Assembly: GCA_026392415.1 (NCBI GenBank)
Contig: JAPLCC010000017.1
Coordinates: 1 to 64,000, forward strand
Origin: Propionibacteriales bacterium
Lineage (GTDB): Bacteria > Actinomycetota > Actinomycetes > Propionibacteriales > Nocardioidaceae
Reading direction: 5' to 3'
Length of the DNA stretch: 64,000 nt
Part shown: positions 16,540-24,887 of the stretch, piece after piece
How positions within the stretch are numbered: the first letter of the stretch is position 1
Layout: every line of letters begins with the position of its first letter
The notes under the pieces: generated by a model
What the model saw: the letters and a program-made list of their open reading frames with translations, nothing else
Told to the model about the DNA's origin: nothing
Databases searched by the model: none
Made by a program: the position numbers and the translations under genes

Positions 16540-19179
16540 ATGGGGATCATGTCGGGCCGATCCAGGCGCGACCGCGTCGTATCGGCGGTTGAAGGACGAA
16601 CGGGCGAAGCCACACTGGAGCGATTCCTTCGACTGTTCGTTGCGATGACGATCGCGCTGGCTGTTGCGGCAGTCGGGGTGGTTGTCACGAGCTCGGCAGT
16701 CAACGCTGAATCGACCGTTTCCGGGATACCGGGAGTGTGTGCTGACCCGCGAACCCCGCGCATCGTCGTCCAGGCCGATGGGACCCAGGCTGCTGCCTGG
16801 TACTGCCTGGACGACGGAGGCAACGCGTCACACGACTCTTACGTCCAGTTCAGCATTTCCGAGGCCGGCGGCGCGTGGTCCACGGCCCAGGTGGTCCTCG
16901 AAAACATCGGACACATGGGTTCGGGCCCCGAGATGGCCTTGAACGACGGCAGAGCAGTTGTTGCCAGCTCCAGGTACGCGTCGAGCGGCGCGATGGAGGG
17001 CCCGATGGCGGTGATGGTCGACGAGGACGGCGTCCGCCCTCTCGTGAATGTGCCCGAGAGCTCGCTCCCGACCCTGGCCACGAGCCCGGCGGGGAACATC
17101 GTCTTGGCGTGGCAGCAATTCCAGCCCAACGCTCGGGCCTTGGCCTTTGCGGTTACCGGAACCTTCGATGGTGGCGTCGGGCTCCCAACTGCGATCTCCA
17201 CACAGGACGAGCCGTTCTCCGGCGACATCCATGCTGTCGTGGACGACGCAGGAAACGCAGTCGTTCAATCGGGGGTCTCCTTGCACACCCTGGCTGGCCT
17301 GAACCAAGGCGGCACCTCGACGTGGCAACACCAGTTGTTCTACGGCGGCCGTGCGCTTCTCCTCGGGGGCGGTCAGATCACGGCGGTCGGCATTCAGGCG
17401 CAGCCGCAGGGGGGTCAGTTTCATTGCGTTGCAATCCAACGGCCCATTGGCGGTTCCTTCGGGGCGCCTATCGACCTTGGCCCGTGCCACAACGTCATCG
17501 CCGCGCAGAACGACGCTGGGCTGGGGCTGATCGCTTTGGCTCGAGGTGAGGCAGGGGCGATGTCGATGACCATCTTTGTCGTCCCTCCGGGCGGAGCCCC
17601 GACTGCGGAGACAGATCTCGATGGTGGCGTCATCGTTCACCAGGTCATCCCGCGAGCGGCGACGGTCGATGGCAATGGAGTTGCCACCATTGCCTGGGAA
17701 TCCCTCGGATCGCAGGAGAATGTTCGAAAGACCGCATCTCTCGACCTCGCCGAACTCGTGGGCCACGGTGGCACCGGGCGCGTGATGTCACGACAGGCTG
17801 ATCAAGCCGGGACCGTGGCCGTCACTTCAACTGGGTCGAGCCCGGCCGTCTCCCACGGGACGTGGGTTGGCTCGGGTCCGATCTCGCTCGCATCCAGTGC
17901 GGCCGGTTTGTTGGCCGGAATCTGGCCCAGCGGAACCGCCTTCGTCAAGGGGAACCTGTCTCCGACGGTGACCGGTTTGACGCCCAAGTCCTCTCCAGTT
18001 GGCGGAGGCACGACAGTCACGATCACTGGGACAAGGTTTGTCAAGGACTCGATCGTGCACTTCGGCGACGTTCCAGCAACGTCGGTCACCTACGTATCGC
18101 CCACCCAGTTGAAGGCAGTGGCCCCAGCGCACTCTCCCGGGGAGGTCTCTGTACGCGTCATTGCCCAAGGCAGCAGCGTGCCGTCGTCGCAATCCAAGTT
18201 CGTCTATGGCCCGCCTCCCGTCATATCGGGTCTGTCCCCGCGGCTCGGAAATACTGCGGGCGGAACCGATGTGACGATCACTGGGTCTAACTTCGTACCG
18301 GGAACCACGGTCAAGTTCGGCTACGCGGCCGCCACCAACGTGCGCTTCATTTCTTCGAACACGATTGTCGTTTCGGCACCGAAGAATGCTTCCGGCACGG
18401 TAGCGGTCAACGCAACAACCCTTGCGGGTAGTAGTGCAGCCACGAATGCCGGCCAGTTCCTCTACGTCAGCAACGACTCCGGCGGGATGCCGACCTACGC
18501 AATCAGCAGCATGAGCCAGGTCGAAGGCAACGCGACCTCCTCCAACATGACGTTCACGATCACCCGCACCGGAAGCACCGGAGTCGCCGGATCGGTCAAG
18601 GTCGCCACAGAACCCGTCGCCGGTGGCGCGACGTCTGGGACTGATTTCACCGCCAAAGCCCCCACAGCGATCAGCTTCCCGGCGGGCGCGAGCAGCAAGA
18701 CATTCACTGTCGCCATCAAGGGCGACCTCGTCGCGGAGCCTGACGAGTCCTTCCGCGTGGTCCTCAGCAATCCCGTGAACGGCGATCTTGCCGCGGTTCC
18801 CTACGGCAACGGTCAGATCCTGAACGACGACTCGAATGCTCCGACGAGCCTGTCCATCGGCGACGTCTCGATCACCGAAGGCAACGCGTCCACGAAGACC
18901 GTGACCTTCACCGTCACCCGCAGTGGAAAGCTGACCGGAACATCGTCGGTCAAGTTCCAGACCGTCAATGGAACCGCGATTGCGCCGGGCGACTACACCG
19001 CGAAGGCCCTGACATCCCTGTCGTTCACGGCCGGCCAGACGACCAAGACCCTGACAGTCACGATCAAGGGCGACACCGCGGCCGAGCCCAACGAGTCATT
19101 CTTCGTCATGCTCTCAGCAGCAACCGGCGCGACCATCGCCGACGGCGTCGGCGAGGGAACCATCCTCAACGACGATTGA
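16540..19179 (+). CDS. Large secreted protein with IPT/TIG and Calx-beta domains
   Basis: 879 residues. After a charged start, the hydrophobic stretch LRLFVAMTIALAVAAVGVVV with a downstream SAVNAES site looks like a signal peptide. Residues about 70-470 form a unique beta-rich region. Two IPT/TIG domains follow (TGLTPKSSPVGGGTTVTITG and SGLSPRLGNTAGGTDVTITG), then two Calx-beta domains, each ending in a QILNDD or TILNDD motif. It is probably a surface adhesin or cell-wall protein; no LPxTG anchor is visible. The ATG at 16540 is chosen; 16549 is an alternative. GC content is somewhat lower than in neighbours. Confidence 0.8.
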   Translation: MGIMSGRSRRDRVVSAVEGRTGEATLERFLRLFVAMTIALAVAAVGVVVTSSAVNAESTVSGIPGVCADPRTPRIVVQADGTQAAAWYCLDDGGNASHDSYVQFSISEAGGAWSTAQVVLENIGHMGSGPEMALNDGRAVVASSRYASSGAMEGPMAVMVDEDGVRPLVNVPESSLPTLATSPAGNIVLAWQQFQPNARALAFAVTGTFDGGVGLPTAISTQDEPFSGDIHAVVDDAGNAVVQSGVSLHTLAGLNQGGTSTWQHQLFYGGRALLLGGGQITAVGIQAQPQGGQFHCVAIQRPIGGSFGAPIDLGPCHNVIAAQNDAGLGLIALARGEAGAMSMTIFVVPPGGAPTAETDLDGGVIVHQVIPRAATVDGNGVATIAWESLGSQENVRKTASLDLAELVGHGGTGRVMSRQADQAGTVAVTSTGSSPAVSHGTWVGSGPISLASSAAGLLAGIWPSGTAFVKGNLSPTVTGLTPKSSPVGGGTTVTITGTRFVKDSIVHFGDVPATSVTYVSPTQLKAVAPAHSPGEVSVRVIAQGSSVPSSQSKFVYGPPPVISGLSPRLGNTAGGTDVTITGSNFVPGTTVKFGYAAATNVRFISSNTIVVSAPKNASGTVAVNATTLAGSSAATNAGQFLYVSNDSGGMPTYAISSMSQVEGNATSSNMTFTITRTGSTGVAGSVKVATEPVAGGATSGTDFTAKAPTAISFPAGASSKTFTVAIKGDLVAEPDESFRVVLSNPVNGDLAAVPYGNGQILNDDSNAPTSLSIGDVSITEGNASTKTVTFTVTRSGKLTGTSSVKFQTVNGTAIAPGDYTAKALTSLSFTAGQTTKTLTVTIKGDTAAEPNESFFVMLSAATGATIADGVGEGTILNDD

Positions 19180-19659
19180 CCGAACGACGAGCGAAGCTCA
19201 GATCAGGCGGGCTCAGGTACACCTCGCCCGCGGATGCACCCTCCGTGCACGACGACCGCCACCGACCGAGCTGGGCGACGCCGACCTCGCCCGGGCGTTC
19301 AAGCGGGTCGACCTACTGTCGGCCCCGTGGCGGGCCGTCGAGGCCGGCGGGTCGCTGTCGGCTCATTGGCAATGGCTCGAACGCGCCTGAGGATTTCCGA
19401 CGCTCTCGCGGCGATGGGACGCCGTGGTCAGCCGCACCAGCCAACTCGGCAGCGCGCGAAACCCGCGGTCCGTCCTCGTCTCACCTCCGCAAGCGGCCGC
19501 AGCAGAATGTGGAGATGCCCCATGTCACGAGTGCCTCTTGAATCGCACGTCTGGAGGCTAACTACTCGAGTCCGCTGAACTCGCGACCGGGATCCGTGAC
19601 TCGGAACGAAACGACTGGGAACACGGGACCATGGCGCTCCTCTCCGACATGATTCGACC
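19180..19659. other. Gene-poor stretch with a possible coding relic
   Basis: No complete gene is seen in about 480 bp. A plus-strand frame lacking a start runs to a stop at 19388-19390 and ends LGDADLARAFKRVDLLSAPW then AVEAGG, which looks protein-like and may be the 3' remnant of a lost gene. No recognisable family. This is the left border of the accessory island. Confidence 0.3.
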
Positions 19660-20211
19660 ATGAATGCTTCCTCGCCTATGTCAGCGAACGACACCGCGTC
19701 TGGTGCTGATCAACTCCTGGCGGAGTGGGAAGAGAGGGCTGTGCTCGCAATTTTGGCCTTCAACTCAGCGGCCGACCGAAGTCGCTTTTGGGATCGGGCC
19801 ATAGGTGTCGCAGCGGTTGCACTAACCACGGCCGTGGGGACCTCTGTATTCGCAAGCCTACAAACGGAGATCAGTTCGCAATTCCAGATCGTCGTCGGCC
19901 TCGTCACCCTCCTTGCGGCACTCCTGTCTGCACTGCAGACCTTTGCGCCACTGGAACAAGGCATCGAAGACTACAGGCGGGCGGCGCGCCGCTACAGCGC
20001 ACTTCGGCGGCATATTGAGCACGAGCGTCTAGGGCTCGCCAGAGCCGGCGACCAACAAGAGGTGCTCAGGAGAGTCTCAGAGCAACTGGCGGCGGCAGCG
20101 GATGAGAGTCCCAACGCGCCGAGAAGCATCTACCAGCGAGAACGGCGGCGCATCAAGGGTCAATCGACGTCTTGGGAGCGACTGATCCTGAGGGTGAGAG
20201 GCCTCCGGTAG
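19660..20211 (+). CDS. SLATT-domain two-TM protein (putative membrane effector)
   Basis: 183 residues. Two hydrophobic helices at about 47-67 and 75-96 are flanked by a soluble N-terminal helix and a C-terminal region with YRRAARRYSALRRHIEHERL. This layout fits SLATT domains (SMODS- and SLOG-associating 2TM effectors), predicted pore-forming effectors in prokaryotic conflict systems. No nucleotide-sensing partner (SMODS, SLOG, TIR) is encoded next to it, so it is an orphan here. It may start at 19660 or 19678; neither has a strong ribosome binding site. The neighbouring genes are also defence-like. Confidence 0.6.
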   Translation: MNASSPMSANDTASGADQLLAEWEERAVLAILAFNSAADRSRFWDRAIGVAAVALTTAVGTSVFASLQTEISSQFQIVVGLVTLLAALLSALQTFAPLEQGIEDYRRAARRYSALRRHIEHERLGLARAGDQQEVLRRVSEQLAAAADESPNAPRSIYQRERRRIKGQSTSWERLILRVRGLR

Positions 20212-20344
20212 CGAGCCGAACGCGGCCCGCTACCGCACGGCAGGTGCGCCCTTTGAGGCAACCGCGGGCGAGCCGCCTGCGAGCCGATTCGCGGTGGAGT
20301 GACACGGTTCGCCGTGCTCCAAGTTCGAGCGCTTGCGACGGCGA

Positions 20345-21787
20345 TCAGTCGACGTTCAATGCTGGCTCGACGTTATTGCTCTGGTGGAACTCGATGGCTT
20401 CAGGTGACTCTTCGAAGGTGAGGAGTTCGCCAGCGAGGTCGGCCAGATGGTTGCGTGCCTCGGCCGGAGTTGCGTAGAAGAACTCACGACGTAGGTTCAC
20501 TCGGTTTACTCGTTTGTCGGCCAGGCGCTGGTGCATCTGCTGCTCGATGCCCACGGCGTCCTCGGCGAAGAACAGCGCATGAACGTCGAATGCGAACGGC
20601 ACCGAGGCGTCGCCAAGTTCACGCACGCGATCCATCGGCTCCAGTCGGCGCGTCATGCCGACCTTGATCATGCGATCTCCGAACGCCCCGATGTTGGAGA
20701 TGACGTAGACGTACCCGGCCCGGGCGTTAGCAGCGCGGTAGTCGACGTCTGCAATCGCCTTCTCGATCTCTGCGATCTGTTCACGCATCCGCTGGGCTCC
20801 TTCAGCGTCTCCCTTCGCCTCGAGAGCAGCAAGAGCATTCGCATAGTGCGACTGCTCCTTCTCCAGGCGTTGGCGCTCACGCTCCATCTCCTGCTGGGCC
20901 TTGCGCTCTTCGCGAAGGCGCTCGCGCTCTTCCCGCTCGCGTTCCTTCTCCCGGGCCAGTTGCTCAACGTAATCCGCGGTGAACTCGAGCTCCTTGATCC
21001 GAATTCGGTGGTAAGCCGGAGTCACACGGATGGACATGGTTCGTCCGAGCTTCTCGATGGTGAAGGCGACCTTCTCCAAGCGGTCCTTGGCGCTGTCCAC
21101 GCGGTAGGGCTTCAACCCGCGGACCAGATTGTCCGCTTCGGCGTTGTAGGCCCGCAGCATGAGCTTGGAGAAGTCGTTGATCATCTTGCGACCCTCGACG
21201 GCCGAGCCATTGACAGTCCAAGATTGCGCCGCTTCGATGGCTCCGCCGTCCTTTCGGTTCGCCGCCTTGATCTCAACGCGAAGGCCTTCGATAGCGCTCT
21301 TGTAGGCGACCGAGTCGTCAAGCGGATGGTGGAAGGAGTAGACACCGGCCTCCTGGAGGATCTGCTCCTCATGCGTCTCGACGACCTGCTGTCGAAGCGC
21401 AGCGACTTCGGTTCGCACTTGGTCGGCTTCGATCCGCAGCCGGTCGAGCTCTTCCGCCTTGGCAACTCGCTGACGCTCCAGCTCAACTGCGTCCAGCGCG
21501 CCGAGGCGCGCAAGTTCGGAGCGGAGAAAGTCCAGTTCGTCGGATTGCTGACGCGCCACGTTTCGTGCACCGAACAACGGCACCTTGGTGGGTGCGGCAG
21601 CAGGGCCGCGCTGGGCCGGCGGAGCAGGTACCGCCGCCGGCGGTGGCGCGACGACGGGCGCAGGGGGTGCGGGTTGCGGGGTGGCTTGGTGTGGCTGGAA
21701 GTGCTCGGTCCAGCGAGCTCCGTCCCACCAGCGCAATCCAGGGGCGCCGTTGGGGTCTGGATGCCAGGCGGGGGGATGCTGGGTCAT
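20345..21787 (-). CDS. SNIPE-like protein: DUF2510, DUF4041, GIY-YIG nuclease
   Basis: 480 residues. A DUF2510-like tryptophan motif (PAWHPDPNGAPGLRWWDGAR) is at about 5-25, then a Pro/Ala linker (35-65). A coiled coil follows at 75-125, a DUF4041-like region at about 125-265, a highly charged coiled coil at 265-345, and a C-terminal GIY-YIG nuclease of the T5orf172/MUG113 type (GYVYVISN, MIKVGMTRR, RREFFY). DUF4041 plus GIY-YIG is the layout of SNIPE, a phage defence nuclease acting on entering DNA. No transmembrane helix is evident; DUF2510 might serve localisation instead (inference). Confidence 0.7.
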   Translation of the reverse strand: MTQHPPAWHPDPNGAPGLRWWDGARWTEHFQPHQATPQPAPPAPVVAPPPAAVPAPPAQRGPAAAPTKVPLFGARNVARQQSDELDFLRSELARLGALDAVELERQRVAKAEELDRLRIEADQVRTEVAALRQQVVETHEEQILQEAGVYSFHHPLDDSVAYKSAIEGLRVEIKAANRKDGGAIEAAQSWTVNGSAVEGRKMINDFSKLMLRAYNAEADNLVRGLKPYRVDSAKDRLEKVAFTIEKLGRTMSIRVTPAYHRIRIKELEFTADYVEQLAREKEREREERERLREERKAQQEMERERQRLEKEQSHYANALAALEAKGDAEGAQRMREQIAEIEKAIADVDYRAANARAGYVYVISNIGAFGDRMIKVGMTRRLEPMDRVRELGDASVPFAFDVHALFFAEDAVGIEQQMHQRLADKRVNRVNLRREFFYATPAEARNHLADLAGELLTFEESPEAIEFHQSNNVEPALNVD

Positions 21788-21964
21788 CTCCGCAGGCTAC
21801 GGGTGGCTGACGACACAACCTAGGTGATCAGGCAGTCTGCCTAGTCGATGGTCCGGGGCGCCGACCCCAGACGACTGCGAACGCGGCGGAAAGACGCAGT
21901 TACCGGTTCACGCGGTTCGTTGGCTTCCCGCGGTCGCACGCTGAGGCCCGTGCGCCCGAAGCTC

Positions 21965-23335
21965 CTACGACAGATTTCCCACGTCGTGTTCGAGATCTCG
22001 CACCGCGCGGCGGACAATGCGGAAGAAGGCGTCCTTGATCTCTTGGGCCGTCATCTTGCTTGTGTCCTCGCCAAGCGCGAAGAGGTCCCTCTCCATCTCC
22101 TTTCGGCCATAGAGGTCGAAGTTCGGGATGTATGCATGACTGCGTGACCGTGGATGCTTGATGGCCCAATAGGCTCGCATGAAAGTCTTCCGAGCGGGTT
22201 GAGTTGGAGTTCCGTACCTGGCGGCGAGCCGGTCGACCGATCCGTCGAGCCGTTTGAGCAGTGTCAGGTCGTCGAGCTGACGAAAGTACTGAATCCAGCC
22301 GTTCGCAACGCCCTCGAAGACACACCCAGTGATGGCGAGGTTCCGGTGCCAGGCGAAGCGCTGGTCGGCCAAGGCGGCATTCATTCCACGCGTGACATCC
22401 CGATACCAGTTCGCGTGGATACTCGCTAGATGCGACTCGAGTCGGACGATGCTCGAGTGCCGGACGCCGATGCGATCAGCGCTCATCACGTAGCCCAAGT
22501 ACGTGAACCCGTCCACAACCTGCCCGATCTCCGACTTGCCCCCTGCCGTACTCGCGTGGGCAGAAAGGTTGATCGCCTTCAGAGCGTCGCGGCACTTCGC
22601 ATCGGCCTCGTTAGCATCTGCCGATGAGCAAAGGATGAGGATGTCGTCCACAAACCGGTGGTAGGAAATTCTGGGGATAGCATCCATCGTCAGATCTACC
22701 GGCCGCATGTAGACCTCAGCCAGCAGATTGGAGATTGACAGGCCCTGTGGGACGCCCGACGTCAAGAGTGCTTTGGGGCGCGGAGACCGATCTGGCGCCG
22801 TCGGCGTCGCGATGGCGCGGCGTATGATCCGCAGTACCTCCGCCTTCTTGATGCGGGCATTGAGCAGCGTCATCAAGACGTCGTGATCGACCGACGGATA
22901 GAAGTCCCGTACGTCGATCCGTACGAAGGTGTCGTAAGAGTGAGTCCGGAGTGCGCTCATCGCATGGGCTACCCCTGTCTGGGGGAGCTTCCCTGATGAG
23001 TTGGGGTACAACGCAACCAGCAGGTCGGCCATAGCTCTCAGAGCGATCCGATCGCGAACGGTCGGGATTGAGATCTCTCGAGGAGCCTTGCCCGCGCCCT
23101 TGAGGAACAGCCGCTGGCGATAGGGCGTGAAGGAATACGTGCCCGCACGACAGCGTGTCGAGATGACGCGCACCACGTCGGTGAGGTCAGCGTGAACCGC
23201 CTCGATGGAGACGCCATCGCGTCCGCGCACGGCCCCCTTAGCAACGCGATCCCTAAAGATCTCAGTTAGGTGAGCGTGGGTCGTTACGCGGCGAAACACC
23301 TCCGACGGCGCCGGAGCCTGCGGGCTAGCCGGCAC
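21965..23335 (-). CDS. Reverse transcriptase (defence-associated RT, partner of SLATT protein)
   Basis: 456 residues. RT palm motifs are visible: motif A RIDVRDFYPSV with Asp141, motif B LTSGVPQGLSISNLLAEV (191-208), and the catalytic box RFVDDILI with the FVDD pair at 230-231 in place of the common YADD. No maturase or HNH domain follows, so it is not a complete group II intron protein. The GTG at 23333-23335 overlaps the SLATT gene by 11 bp, so the two are coupled. It belongs with the unknown-group/Abi-type RTs used in phage defence (inference); I cannot assign the subgroup. Confidence 0.78.
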   Translation of the reverse strand: MPASPQAPAPSEVFRRVTTHAHLTEIFRDRVAKGAVRGRDGVSIEAVHADLTDVVRVISTRCRAGTYSFTPYRQRLFLKGAGKAPREISIPTVRDRIALRAMADLLVALYPNSSGKLPQTGVAHAMSALRTHSYDTFVRIDVRDFYPSVDHDVLMTLLNARIKKAEVLRIIRRAIATPTAPDRSPRPKALLTSGVPQGLSISNLLAEVYMRPVDLTMDAIPRISYHRFVDDILILCSSADANEADAKCRDALKAINLSAHASTAGGKSEIGQVVDGFTYLGYVMSADRIGVRHSSIVRLESHLASIHANWYRDVTRGMNAALADQRFAWHRNLAITGCVFEGVANGWIQYFRQLDDLTLLKRLDGSVDRLAARYGTPTQPARKTFMRAYWAIKHPRSRSHAYIPNFDLYGRKEMERDLFALGEDTSKMTAQEIKDAFFRIVRRAVRDLEHDVGNLS

Positions 23336-23909
23336 CGTCGATGACCCAGTCGCCGAACTGCCACATCAGCCAAATCGGCAGCACAAGAGAGAGGTATGGG
23401 ATCAGGGTCAAAGCCACGCTGAGCACTCGCGCGATCGACCACTGCGATTTATAGGCCTGGTAGTCAGGGGTTGTGTGATTCTCGGAGTGACGGATTATCT
23501 CGCTGTACGCCGTGTGCAGCGCGGTGTACTCCGCGAGGGTAGACCCCGTTCCGAGGGTCCGAGCCCCTTCCACCCGGGAAGAGATGTCCTGAATTTCTTT
23601 GTAGGCGTTCTCCATACGAACGGCTCGACCTGGGTAGTCGAGCGCTGCGATCACGAGTGACGCCGATAGGCTGAGCACGGCGCAAGCCGCCAGGAATGTC
23701 TCGCCAGAGTCGCCGTACATTGAACTGTCGACGAGCAGGCCCAGAGCCGCGACCGTCGTCGCAGTCGCAAGTGCGATCAACGCAGTGTTCCAAGCGCGGC
23801 TGCGCGACTGAATGCGTTCAAACGCGAAGATGCGACTCTTGTACGTGTCGTATGAGCGGCTTTCCAGAGCTTCGAGAAGCTGGGGGATGGTTTTGGGGGG
23901 CTGGGCCAC
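23325..23909 (-). CDS. SLATT-domain membrane protein (SLATT_5-like), RT partner
   Basis: 194 residues with hydrophobic helices at about 39-60 and 73-95 and a third near 162-183. The N-terminal soluble helix (YDTYKSRIFAFERIQSRSRAW) and the central YKEIQDISSRVEGA region fit the SLATT superfamily; the third C-terminal helix fits the RT-associated SLATT_5 type (tentative). It is the first gene of a two-gene operon with the reverse transcriptase. GTG start with a GAGGAG 5 nt upstream. Expected to be the membrane-damaging effector, with RT as sensor or regulator. Confidence 0.65.
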   Translation of the reverse strand: MAQPPKTIPQLLEALESRSYDTYKSRIFAFERIQSRSRAWNTALIALATATTVAALGLLVDSSMYGDSGETFLAACAVLSLSASLVIAALDYPGRAVRMENAYKEIQDISSRVEGARTLGTGSTLAEYTALHTAYSEIIRHSENHTTPDYQAYKSQWSIARVLSVALTLIPYLSLVLPIWLMWQFGDWVIDGAG

Positions 23910-24460
23910 TAGTCTCCTCGAAACTATCGGAGCTGCATTGCATCAAGTCGGCACTCCTGCATTCTTCCGCGGGAGCCTCACCGGGGTGAAGGCCCCGCAC
24001 CGTGAGGCGCGTGGCCTGTTTATCAGTCCTGCTCGCGCCATGCCTCCGCGCAAGCGAGTGACCCAACCCGGGTGTGACACTATCGGCTCGGCCATGCCGG
24101 GGGCGTCACCCGCGGCCGCTTTGCCGGAGTCGCAACCCGCCGGCACGTTTTCAGGGCACTGCTCGGGCACCCAGACCAAATGTCGCAAGCCTCGGTCATG
24201 CTCACCTGCTCGCCAGACGCTTGCTTGCCTTATACGCCATCAGGGAGTCGAACCATGAACGCGCTGCGGTCTGGCCGCTAGTGCTCGGCTGGCCGGCCGG
24301 TAAGCAGGGGGTAGGACCCATCGGCCGCCGGTCATGAGGGGTCTACCTAGCAACGCCGAACCAAACTTCGCGGCTGGGCGCGCTCGCAGGGTCTGGCTGG
24401 GAAGGCCCGGCACTTGAGCGAGCGATTCAGTGCGCCAAACTGGGCGGCGTGCCGCGGAAG
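23910..24460. other. 550-bp gene-free region upstream of the SLATT-RT operon
   Basis: No credible protein gene on either strand. Several RT defence systems carry a structured non-coding RNA next to the RT operon, so this stretch is a candidate (inference). It contains GC-rich self-complementary segments such as GGCTGGCCGGCC near 24287. A tRNA T-arm-like string GGTTCGACTCCCTGA lies on the minus strand near 24241-24255 with one stem mismatch, perhaps an old attachment site given the adjoining integrase relic. Confidence 0.3.
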
Positions 24461-24712
24461 CTATACGCCTGCGACGTAGGCGGTGAGGAAGTGGGCGCCG
24501 TGGCGGTCGAGGTTTCCTCGGGCGCGGTCGTAGTGTTCGGTGGTTCGCGGGTCGGCGTGCCGGGCGAGGATCCGGGCGTCCCGCAGCGGGACGCCAGCGT
24601 CGAGGGCGTTGGTGATCGCGGCGTGGCGCAGCGAGTGCGGGCTGATGTGTCGGGGGATCGCAGCGGCCCGGGCGATGCGCTGGACCAGTGTGAAGTTTGC
24701 GGTCAAGGCGTC
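24461..24712 (-). pseudogene. Tyrosine recombinase/integrase C-terminal remnant
   Basis: The last 83 codons of a reading frame encode the catalytic end of a tyrosine recombinase: HSLRHAAITNALDAG (Arg), ARHADPRTTEHYDRA (His and the expected nucleophilic Tyr). The upstream part of the open frame (to about 24910) shows no recombinase similarity, so the N-terminal DNA-binding and core-binding parts are missing. It is probably the inactive integrase of the element that brought in this island. Confidence 0.7.
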
Positions 24713-24887
24713 TTTGAAGAACGGCAAGCTCACTAGCTTCGTCTCGGAGGTGGGTGTCGAAGGATCCATCGAAGTGTCGATCGAGTTCACCAAGAAGGCG
24801 TAGTCGAACGCGCGCCGCCTCGCGGCGGTATGGGGCAGGCCCGACTTACGGTGGTCCGAGCAGCGGTCCCTCATGCCAACATGAGCC

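Noticed and set aside
21965..24460. Group II intron or classical retron reading of the RT locus
   Set aside because: No intron domain V or maturase/HNH parts recognised and no clear msr/msd inverted repeat by eye; a membrane SLATT partner fits a defence RT better.
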